DNA from: Chitinophaga niabensis
Lineage (GTDB): Bacteria; Bacteroidota; Bacteroidia; Chitinophagales; Chitinophagaceae
Direction of reading: 5' to 3'
DNA: 64,000 nucleotides
NCBI GenBank assembly: GCA_017849435.1
Contig: JAFIGY010000005.1
Location: 1-64,000 of the forward strand
Shown here: in pieces, positions 8,864 to 15,185 of the stretch
How positions within the stretch are numbered: position 1 is the stretch's first letter
Layout of the letters: each line of letters begins with the position of its first letter
Notes under the pieces: generated by a model
Seen by the model: only the letters and a program-made list of their open reading frames with translations
Told to the model about the DNA's origin: nothing
Databases searched by the model: none
Translations under genes and position numbers: made by a program

Positions 8864-10282
8864 TTAAAGTAAAGTAGTTGGACAAACGAAATCGCTCACC
8901 GTAAAAAGACCGCTTTCCCTGATAGCCTTGAATCCTCCGCTGACGTTCACCAGGTTATGATATCCCCTGGCGCGCAGAATGGAATTGAAGATCATGGAAC
9001 GATACCCTCCGGCACAGTGCACGTAATACTTCATTTTGTTGTCTATCCGCTCGAGATGTTCGTTGATGTAATCAAGTGGCAAACTCACCGCATCTGTCAC
9101 ATGTTCCGAAAAATGCTCGCTTGTTTTGCGCACATCGAGGATAACGGCGGCGGGATCTTCCCTGAGCCGCGCAGCCAGTTCCTGCGGTGAGACACTTTCA
9201 ATGTGGTCCAGCTCTTTTCCCGCGGCCGTCCAGGCATCAATACCTCCCTTCAAAAAACCGATGGTATGATCATATCCAACCCGCGCCAGCCGGGTAACGG
9301 TTTCTTCTTCCATTCCCGGATCTGTGATTAGCAAAATGGGCTGGGTGATGTCAGGGATGAGGGTGCCCACCCACGGAGCAAAGCTGCCGTCAATACCGAT
9401 ATTGATGGCATTAGGCACAAAGCCCTTTGCGAAAGTTTGTGGGTCACGGGTATCCAGCAAAAGAGCGCCGGTTTCATTAGCAATGCTCTCAAAAGCAGTG
9501 GCATCCAGCGCATGCAGTCCTCTCTCCAATACCTTGTCAATGCTGTCATATCCCTGTACGTTCATCAGAACGTTCAGCGGGAAATAAGCCGGCGGCGGCG
9601 TAAGGCCATCCGTCACCTTTTGGATAAAAGCATCCTTATCCATCGGCTGCAACGCATAGTTCACAACTTTCTGATGCCCGAGCGTATCTGTAGTTTCCCT
9701 GCTCATATGCTTACCGCAGGCAGATCCCGCGCCATGTGCCGGGTAAATGATAATGTCATCCGCCAGCGGCAGTATTTTCTCCCGCAGGGAATCATACAAG
9801 TGGCCGGCCAGTTTATCCTGCGTGAGATCGCCGGAAATCTTCTGCGCGAGGTCGGGGCGACCTACATCCCCGATGAACAGGGTATCTCCCGTAAACAATC
9901 CAATCGCTTTCCCTTCTTCATTTGCCAGCAGGAAACAGCTGCTTTCCATAGTATGACCTGGGGTATGTAATATCGTAAACCGCAGATCGCCGATCCGGAA
10001 AACTTCCCTGTCTTTTGCAACATACGCCTCAAAGCCAGGTTGCGCGGTAGGGCCATAAACAATAGTGGCACCGGTTTTACGAGCGAGATCTATATGCCCG
10101 CTTACGAAATCGGCGTGAAAATGTGTTTCAAAAATGTACTTGATCCTGGCGCCATCCTTTTCCGCACGCCGGATATAAGGATCCGTTTCACGAAGCGGGT
10201 CAATAACAACCGCCTCCCCTTTATGCTGGATGTAATAAGCGCCTTGCGCCAGGCAGCCGGTGTAGATCTGTTCAATTTGCAT
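8864..10282 (-). CDS. Metallo-beta-lactamase-fold protein with two rhodanese domains (persulfide dioxygenase-like)
   Basis: The start at 10282 (MQIEQIYTGCLAQGAY) is the usual family start. Residues 1-240 form an ETHE1/glyoxalase-II-like domain with the metal motif THFHADFVSGH (His54, His56, Asp58) and DTLFIGDVGRPDL, typical of persulfide dioxygenases. Residues about 255-355 form a rhodanese domain without an active-site cysteine (ITDPGMEEET where the loop should be). Residues about 370-472 form a second rhodanese with the active loop HCAGGYRS. Fusions of this kind oxidise or transfer sulfane sulfur. It heads the operon with DUF2892 and thioredoxin and has a Crp-type site about 54 bases upstream. 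Confidence 0.92.
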   Translation of the reverse strand: MQIEQIYTGCLAQGAYYIQHKGEAVVIDPLRETDPYIRRAEKDGARIKYIFETHFHADFVSGHIDLARKTGATIVYGPTAQPGFEAYVAKDREVFRIGDLRFTILHTPGHTMESSCFLLANEEGKAIGLFTGDTLFIGDVGRPDLAQKISGDLTQDKLAGHLYDSLREKILPLADDIIIYPAHGAGSACGKHMSRETTDTLGHQKVVNYALQPMDKDAFIQKVTDGLTPPPAYFPLNVLMNVQGYDSIDKVLERGLHALDATAFESIANETGALLLDTRDPQTFAKGFVPNAINIGIDGSFAPWVGTLIPDITQPILLITDPGMEEETVTRLARVGYDHTIGFLKGGIDAWTAAGKELDHIESVSPQELAARLREDPAAVILDVRKTSEHFSEHVTDAVSLPLDYINEHLERIDNKMKYYVHCAGGYRSMIFNSILRARGYHNLVNVSGGFKAIRESGLFTVSDFVCPTTLL

Positions 10283-10298
10283 GATTGAAAGTTTTAAA

Positions 10299-10343
10299 CA
10301 AATTTCGGGAAATGTAAGGGCAGGAAAGGTGACTATGGTCACA
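10299..10343 (-). promoter_or_regulatory. Crp-type site and GAnnTTTG promoter of the MBL/rhodanese operon
   Basis: On the minus strand TGTGA-CCATAG-TCACC lies at 10343-10328 and GAAATTTG at 10306-10299. The centre-to-box distance is 29.5 bases and centre-to-ATG 53.5, matching the sites at 7141 and 11206. It lies in the gap between this gene and the upstream TauE gene, so the operon can be transcribed separately. Confidence 0.72.
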
Positions 10344-10352
10344 TAAGCTACC

Positions 10353-11144
10353 TTATCTGATCAGTTCCGTGATGAGGATATAGACGCCCATCGCCATCAC
10401 GAACCAGCCGAACATCTTTTTCAACGGAGCATGATCGATCTTTCTGCCCAAAAAACCGCCAAGGAAAATACCTGCCGCAGCCAACAGGCTGATGCGAAAC
10501 AATAAAGGCCAGTCTATCGGATATTGCCCGAAATCCCCCGCAAATCCGATCAGGGAATTGAGCGTGATAATGAGCAATGAGGTGCCTACCGCTTTCTTCA
10601 TGGGTAACCGGACCACCATGATCAATGCCGGGATGAGAAGAAAGCCGCCTCCCGCGCCCAACAATCCCGTCACCAATCCAAGTCCCATCCCGTAAAGGAA
10701 CAACCGAACCCATTGATACGGCCCGGATGATGACTGCTCCGCGGTAAGCTGCTGCGGGCGGATCATGAATACAGCCGCCGCGATCATCAATACCGCCAAC
10801 AACACCATCGTCAGCATCGCCCTGGTAAGTGTAAACCCTGCAACGGTGAGGATCGTTTCCGGGATAGCCGGCATGAGGTATAAACGGGTGAAGAGCACGG
10901 TGAGAATGGAAGAAAAACCGAATAGTAATACGGCGGATACATGCACCTGCCGCTGGCGGTAACTGTTATAAGCGCCGATCATGCTGGTAAAACCAACCAC
11001 AAAAAGCGAGTAAGAAGTGGCCAGCGGCGGGGATATCCGGAAGAAATAGACAAGCACCGGTATTGTTAGTATAGAGCCTCCGCCACCTATCAGGCCGAGG
11101 GATAAACCGATCAGCACGGCGGCAGCATAACCCAGAATTTCCAT
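10353..11144 (-). CDS. TauE/SafE family sulfite/sulfur exporter
   Basis: The 263-residue protein has about eight hydrophobic segments and the family features LIGGGGSILTIPVLVYF near the N-terminus and GAGGGFLLIPALIMV at the start of the second repeat, the internal duplication typical of TauE/SafE (DUF81). Members export organosulfur anions or sulfite. In this cluster it probably removes sulfite made by the persulfide dioxygenase-like enzyme, an inference from context. It has its own Crp-type site upstream; its stop is only 10 bases from the regulatory site of the next operon. Confidence 0.92.
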   Translation of the reverse strand: MEILGYAAAVLIGLSLGLIGGGGSILTIPVLVYFFRISPPLATSYSLFVVGFTSMIGAYNSYRQRQVHVSAVLLFGFSSILTVLFTRLYLMPAIPETILTVAGFTLTRAMLTMVLLAVLMIAAAVFMIRPQQLTAEQSSSGPYQWVRLFLYGMGLGLVTGLLGAGGGFLLIPALIMVVRLPMKKAVGTSLLIITLNSLIGFAGDFGQYPIDWPLLFRISLLAAAGIFLGGFLGRKIDHAPLKKMFGWFVMAMGVYILITELIR

Positions 11145-11161
11145 TGCATACGGATTTTCTG

Positions 11162-11206
11162 CAAAGGTCCTGCCTCGTTCCTGCGAGAACGGTAACTTTT
11201 ATCACA
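11162..11206 (-). promoter_or_regulatory. Crp-type site and GAnnTTTG promoter of the TauE gene
   Basis: On the minus strand TGTGA-TAAAAG-TTACC lies at 11206-11191 and GACCTTTG at 11169-11162. Centre-to-box distance is 29.5 bases, identical to the sites at 7141 and 10343, and centre-to-ATG is 54.5. It sits between the TauE gene and the regulator gene at 11219. Confidence 0.68.
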
Positions 11207-11218
11207 AACGGGAAAATA

Positions 11219-11863
11219 TCAGGCCAGCCATTCGATGTAGTTCTTGTAGAGCGCTACTTTACCCTGATGCTCCATTTTTTTCAGCAACCGGGAAATAACC
11301 TCCCTTGAGCTGTTCAGGTCATTGGCAATCTCCTGATGTGTGATCCGCAATTGCCCGGAGCCGAGATCCTGTGTTTGTTTGCGGAGATAAAATTCGAGCC
11401 TTTCATCCATTGCGCGGAATGCGATACTGTCGATCACGGTGAGCAATTCCTCAAAGCGGGAACGGTAGGTTTCGAGAACGAAATAGTACCACGATCTGTA
11501 TTCCCTCATCAGTTCATCCATGATGCTGATGGGAATAGTGATCACCGTGGTGTCATCCACCGCTTTGGCCATGATCTCGCTTTTCTGCTGGCGCGTGGCG
11601 CAGATGATGGACAGCGCACAAGCGCTCCCCGGTTCCAGGTAGTACATAAAGAACTCCCCGCCCTCTTCTCCTTCCCTGTAAAGCTTTACGCGGCCTTCTG
11701 CAATGAGCATTGCAGAACGGAAATATTGACCTGTTTGCATCAACGTTTCCCCAGCCCTGAAATGCCGCAATTCCGCATGGCTTTCCAGCTTCGATCGCAA
11801 TGCGGTCTCAAATTGAGGGAAATGCTGCGCAAGATATGCTGATATGGATGCCTGATCTGACAT
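11219..11863 (-). CDS. Crp/Fnr family regulator of the sulfur module
   Basis: The 214-residue protein has a cyclic-nucleotide-binding-type beta roll (about 30-120), a dimer helix and a C-terminal winged helix with ITHQEIANDLNSSREVISRLLKK. The recognition helix carries R-E-x-x-x-R, the residues with which E. coli Crp reads TGTGA, in agreement with the three TGTGA-like sites in the module. The effector pocket does not show the cAMP arginine-serine motif clearly. A Cys pair in SACALSIICATRQQ could sense persulfide or redox state, but this is speculative. It is coded next to the genes it is predicted to control and has no such site itself. Confidence 0.9.
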   Translation of the reverse strand: MSDQASISAYLAQHFPQFETALRSKLESHAELRHFRAGETLMQTGQYFRSAMLIAEGRVKLYREGEEGGEFFMYYLEPGSACALSIICATRQQKSEIMAKAVDDTTVITIPISIMDELMREYRSWYYFVLETYRSRFEELLTVIDSIAFRAMDERLEFYLRKQTQDLGSGQLRITHQEIANDLNSSREVISRLLKKMEHQGKVALYKNYIEWLA

Positions 11864-11892
11864 ATTGCCAAGTTATCAAATTTCAACAAAAA

Positions 11893-11931
11893 AAGATCAT
11901 ACCCATTGCTGACAACAGCGGGTATGATCTT
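11893..11931 (-). terminator. Terminator of the YceI/membrane protein operon
   Basis: A 12-bp stem (11893-11904 with 11920-11931) stacks on an inner GCTG/CAGC stem. On the minus strand it is followed by seven T. It lies 22 bases after the stop at 11954 and just ahead of the Crp-family gene, so it isolates the two transcripts. Confidence 0.88.
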
Positions 11932-11953
11932 CAAATATTGTTCGGAAAGCAGG

Positions 11954-12349
11954 TTACGGTTGTTGCCGGATGAACAGCGGCTTCAGCGTGAACCAGGCCA
12001 GCGCCGGGAAGAAGTGCATTGGCACGGTCAGTCCCGGGAACAGTTCGGGCGCTTCCACATCCAGCGGCAGCTTGGCGGCGAATGGTCCCAGTATGCTCAC
12101 AAAAGTGAGGATCGTGAATACGAAATTGAACACGATCTCCCCTTTCCCTTTCAACCATTTGTTCAGCAGCCAGTATCCTACAGCGGCCAGCAGGCCTCCC
12201 GCGGTACTGGTGATCATGATACCCGCGGTGGTCGCTATTTTGGAAAAGTCCGCCCCCAGGGAATCGTGGTAAACTTTCGCGTAGATCAGGGAGGCTACAC
12301 CGGCCAGCGCGCCGGAGACGAATCCCAGTAAAAGTGCTCTTTTGAACAT
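11954..12349 (-). CDS. Four-helix membrane protein of unknown function
   Basis: The 131-residue protein is hydrophobic, with four predicted transmembrane segments (about 5-23, 38-62, 75-93 and 108-125). I recognise no family with certainty; small Gly/Ala-rich helices such as FVSGALAGVASLIY resemble the DUF6069/DUF4199-type membrane proteins. It lies 5 bases after the YceI gene at 12355 and is the last gene before a strong terminator, so it is co-transcribed with two YceI genes. A role in membrane electron or isoprenoid-related processes would be guesswork. Confidence 0.72.
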   Translation of the reverse strand: MFKRALLLGFVSGALAGVASLIYAKVYHDSLGADFSKIATTAGIMITSTAGGLLAAVGYWLLNKWLKGKGEIVFNFVFTILTFVSILGPFAAKLPLDVEAPELFPGLTVPMHFFPALAWFTLKPLFIRQQP

Positions 12350-12354
12350 GCGGT

Positions 12355-12891
12355 TTATTTTTTGGTTACAGGAACGGATAATTCGATCTTCACCATATCA
12401 TCCACGTCACCGCCCGGTTTACCGATCTTGAAATCGTTCCTGTTCACGGTAAAAGCGCCGGCAAAAGTGCCTTCGTTCCCTTTCTGCGCAAATGTAAAGG
12501 GAATACCGATCTCCTTCTTCTGCCCGTGCATCTCCAGTGTACCGGTGGCCAGGTAATTGTTACCATTCTTTGTGATCCGGGAAGAAGTGAATTTGATCAG
12601 CGGGAATTTGTCCGCCTCAAACCAATCCGACCCTTTTGCATGTTTGTTCTGCAAGCCGTTGCCGGTATTGATGGAAGCCACTTCAATGTTCATATCGAAC
12701 TTTGAAGCGCCCAGGTTTTTTTCATCAAAAGCGATATCGCCCTTGAGCGTTTTGAAAATGCCGGACACACCGGGATTGGAGAACTGCACATTGTAGTTGG
12801 TCTTGATCTGCCAACCCTGCGCGGCGGCTGTAAATGCAAACACTGCCGCGATTGCGAGCAGTGTTGCAAATGAAAAAATGACTCTTTTCAT
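12355..12891 (-). CDS. YceI family periplasmic protein (copy 1)
   Basis: The 178-residue protein has a signal peptide (1-24, ending TAAAQ) and the YceI lipocalin-like fold: WQIKTNYNVQFSNPG at the start, then KSNxxDxx-type strands with ASINTGNGLQNKHAKGSDWF, and EMHGQKKEIGIPFTF. YceI proteins bind isoprenoid lipids such as polyprenyl chains. It is only distantly similar to its neighbour at 12896, so the pair is an old duplication. Spacing of 4 bases to the upstream YceI gene shows co-transcription. Function beyond lipid binding is unknown. Confidence 0.9.
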   Translation of the reverse strand: MKRVIFSFATLLAIAAVFAFTAAAQGWQIKTNYNVQFSNPGVSGIFKTLKGDIAFDEKNLGASKFDMNIEVASINTGNGLQNKHAKGSDWFEADKFPLIKFTSSRITKNGNNYLATGTLEMHGQKKEIGIPFTFAQKGNEGTFAGAFTVNRNDFKIGKPGGDVDDMVKIELSVPVTKK

Positions 12892-12895
12892 TTTA

Positions 12896-13483
12896 TTATT
12901 CTTTAACGAATTCTAAATCAGCTTCCAGCGCAACGTCTTCTCCCAGCATGGCAGCAGGCATGGAAGTACCGATACCAAACTCAGAGCGTTTTACGATACC
13001 GCCTACTTTAAAGCCTACCATATCTTTCTTGCTGCGGGGGTGCTGCGTGGTACCTACCAATGTTGCATTCAGGGCTACTTCTTTGGTAACGCCATGCAGG
13101 GTAAGGTCGCCGGTCACCTTGTAATTGTTGCCGCTTACTTTCCTGAAAGATTTGCTTTTGAAAGTCATGGTCGGGAATTTCTCGGCATCAAAGAAATCAG
13201 GGCTCTTCAGGTGTTTGTCCCGCATTTCATTATCGGTGTTGATACCATTGACACCAGCAGTAAGTTCCACTTCAGCGCCGTCGAAATCGGCTTTGGCGGA
13301 TTTGATCACGGCTTTATACTCTTTGAAGTTGCCATGGAAGGTGTTGATGCCCATGTGCTGAACGCTGAAGCCCATTCTTGAGTGTACGGCATCCACATTC
13401 CAGGAAGCCGCATCCATAATAGTAAAGGAGAACAGCATGCATGCCGCTAATGCTGCTACTACGCTAAAAGTTGCTCTTTTCAT
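12896..13483 (-). CDS. YceI family periplasmic protein (copy 2)
   Basis: From the ATG at 13483 the 195-residue protein has a signal peptide (about 1-23) followed by a canonical YceI domain: WNVDAVHSRMGFSVQHMG, the loop GINTDNEMRDKHLKSPDFF and DLTLHGVTKEVAL. An ATG six codons upstream (13501) is in frame but weakens the signal peptide. It heads the operon YceI-YceI-membrane protein and is divergent from the HxlR regulator gene at 13631, with palindromes in the 147-base gap. A related YceI protein is coded at 38195. Expression under control of the HxlR protein is inferred from the divergent arrangement. Confidence 0.92.
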   Translation of the reverse strand: MKRATFSVVAALAACMLFSFTIMDAASWNVDAVHSRMGFSVQHMGINTFHGNFKEYKAVIKSAKADFDGAEVELTAGVNGINTDNEMRDKHLKSPDFFDAEKFPTMTFKSKSFRKVSGNNYKVTGDLTLHGVTKEVALNATLVGTTQHPRSKKDMVGFKVGGIVKRSEFGIGTSMPAAMLGEDVALEADLEFVKE

Positions 13484-13562
13484 ACTTTGTGTGTTTCTCA
13501 ATTTTCTGTTCAGGAATATACCCGGTTATACCAAGTTAACGCAAATCTACGTATCTTTACTA

Positions 13563-13610
13563 TACATTTGTAACTACAGTACAAAAATATATCGGTATAC
13601 TAAAGTATAC
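13563..13610 (+). promoter_or_regulatory. Promoter and palindromic operators ahead of the HxlR gene
   Basis: TACATTTG at 13563-13570 fits the -7 element TAnnTTTG. It overlaps the inverted repeat TTTGTA-N7-TACAAA (13567-13585), and a perfect palindrome GTATACT-AA-AGTATAC lies at 13595-13610, downstream of the predicted start of transcription. HxlR/DUF24 regulators bind such TA-rich palindromes; autorepression and control of the divergent YceI operon are the likely outcomes. Confidence 0.6.
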
Positions 13611-13630
13611 TATCAATAAACAAAAGGATC

Positions 13631-13993
13631 ATGGCTGTTTTAGAAAAAGAAATTGAAGCTGTAAAGCAATGTTCCACTCATTATGTACTTGCGGTGAATG
13701 ATGCCCTGAACGCGATCAGCGGCAAATGGAAACTGCCGATCATCGGCTGTCTGCTCTTCGGAAAGCAGCGTTTCAAGGAACTGGAACGGAATATCGACAA
13801 GATCACGCCCCGCATGCTGTCCAAGGAGCTGAAAGACCTGGAAATGCTGGGTATGGTGAAACGTACCGTGTTTGATACGATCCCCGTTACCGTTGAGTAC
13901 GAGCTTACCCGTTCCGGCAAATCCCTCCGCAAAGTGCTGGATGCGATGATGGAATGGGGAGTGCAGCACCGGAGGGAAACAATGGGAAGATAA
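13631..13993 (+). CDS. HxlR (DUF24) family transcriptional regulator
   Basis: The 120-residue protein matches HxlR regulators: an N-terminal Cys (Cys14) of the kind that senses oxidants or electrophiles in YodB/HypR-type members, then ALNAISGKWKLPIIGCLLFG, RFKELERNIDKITPRMLSKE and a wing EYELTRSGKSLRKVL. The protein should bind DNA as a dimer. It is divergent from two YceI genes and lies next to a palindromic operator. The gene ends in a bidirectional terminator shared with the efflux operon. The start is preceded by AAAGGATC, a mild ribosome-binding sequence. Confidence 0.92.
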   Translation: MAVLEKEIEAVKQCSTHYVLAVNDALNAISGKWKLPIIGCLLFGKQRFKELERNIDKITPRMLSKELKDLEMLGMVKRTVFDTIPVTVEYELTRSGKSLRKVLDAMMEWGVQHRRETMGR

Positions 13994-14014
13994 GAGGTAC
14001 CTTCCTGAAAACAT

Positions 14015-14052
14015 AAAGGGGAACAACATCTATCATGTGCTGCTCCCCTTTT
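14015..14052. terminator. Bidirectional terminator between HxlR and efflux genes
   Basis: AAAGGGGA at 14015-14022 pairs with TCCCCTTT at 14044-14051; the middle also has ACAT/ATGT pairs. T residues follow on both strands. It lies between convergent stops at 13993 and 14076. Confidence 0.75.
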
Positions 14053-14075
14053 CACTATTCCAGTCTTTGATTCGT

Positions 14076-15185
14076 TCACTTCTTTTGCGTCACGGCTGAC
14101 CCGTTCCTGATCTCGTCATTCGCCTTTTCTACTAAAACATCGCCTGCCGTAAGGTTTCCGAATATCTCCGTTTTCCCTTCTGCTTCCCGTCCTTTCCGTA
14201 TCGTCACCCATTCCGCTTTCTGGTCTTTTATCCTGATCACAAATATTTTTTCCGTGGAATTCACGACTGCCGAACCGGGCACTATAAACACACTGTCACT
14301 GGTGTTCAGTGGGATATTCACTTCTGCTACCATACCGGGCAGTAATTTCTTATCTGTATTCACAACATCCATCTCCACCCGCTGCGAGCGCAGGCGGCCG
14401 TCCAGCGCACCGGACAGGCGATTGATGGATGCTTTGAACGATTGCCCTGCGAGGGAGCGAATGGTGAAGGCGACCTCCTTCCTGTCTTTCAGGTAGGTCG
14501 TATATGCTTCGGGAACGGCTACGACTAAACGAAGTTTCTGTTGCTCCTGCAGGGTGAAGAGTGGCAATTCAGATCCCTTGCCGGACGGGCCCACATAAGC
14601 GCCGGCACTCACATTCCTCGCGCTGATCACACCGCCGAAAGGCGCGCGGATCTCGAGGTAGTTGCGGGTATCCGCTATTTCACGGTAAGCGGCGCGGGCA
14701 GCTTCCTGTTGTGCGTAATCCGATTTTTGTTTGGCGAACGCAAGGTCAAGGTCATTCTGCGAAACCGTACCGGGTGTGAGACTGGTTTCATGCAAACGAT
14801 CGTAATTCGCCTTGCTGGCCAGGTATATTGCTTCCTGCGAACGCAGTCTTGATTCGGCGCCGGCCAGCTGGGAATTGAGTTCCGGCGCTTCCATGGCAGC
14901 GAGCAGCTGCCCCGCTTTCACCGTAGAACCCACATCCACATACAGCTTTTTCACAAAACTGTTGACCTTGGCATATAGATCCACCTGCTGAAAAGCGATC
15001 AGTTCACCAGGCATTTTCAGGTTCGCGGAAAAGATGCCCTTTTGAAGCGCAAAGGTGGATACTGCCGTAGCAGGAGCCGCTTCGGTTTTGTGAGTATCCG
15101 GTTTGCTTTGCGAAACGCCGCAGCCGGATAGTACGGCGACTGCAAACAGCATCTGGCAGAGTGTTCTATTTGTTAGCGTGATCAT
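14076..15185 (-). CDS. RND efflux periplasmic adaptor (membrane fusion protein)
   Basis: The start at 15185 gives a lipoprotein signal with lipobox LSGC (369 residues). It has the HlyD/AcrA layout: an N-terminal beta strand, a lipoyl half with KVNSFVKKLYVDVGSTVKAG, a helical hairpin (about 95-165), a second lipoyl half EIRAPFGGVISARNVSAG and a beta-barrel ending VPGSAVVNSTEK. It connects the inner-membrane pump to the TolC-like channel. Its 5' end overlaps the RND gene by 20 bases, so translation is probably coupled. It is the last gene of the operon. Confidence 0.93.
   Translation of the reverse strand: MITLTNRTLCQMLFAVAVLSGCGVSQSKPDTHKTEAAPATAVSTFALQKGIFSANLKMPGELIAFQQVDLYAKVNSFVKKLYVDVGSTVKAGQLLAAMEAPELNSQLAGAESRLRSQEAIYLASKANYDRLHETSLTPGTVSQNDLDLAFAKQKSDYAQQEAARAAYREIADTRNYLEIRAPFGGVISARNVSAGAYVGPSGKGSELPLFTLQEQQKLRLVVAVPEAYTTYLKDRKEVAFTIRSLAGQSFKASINRLSGALDGRLRSQRVEMDVVNTDKKLLPGMVAEVNIPLNTSDSVFIVPGSAVVNSTEKIFVIRIKDQKAEWVTIRKGREAEGKTEIFGNLTAGDVLVEKANDEIRNGSAVTQKK

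Noticed and set aside
12355-13483. YceI pair as a recent duplication
   Set aside because: The two proteins share the fold motifs but differ at most positions, unlike the DsbD-N-like pair.
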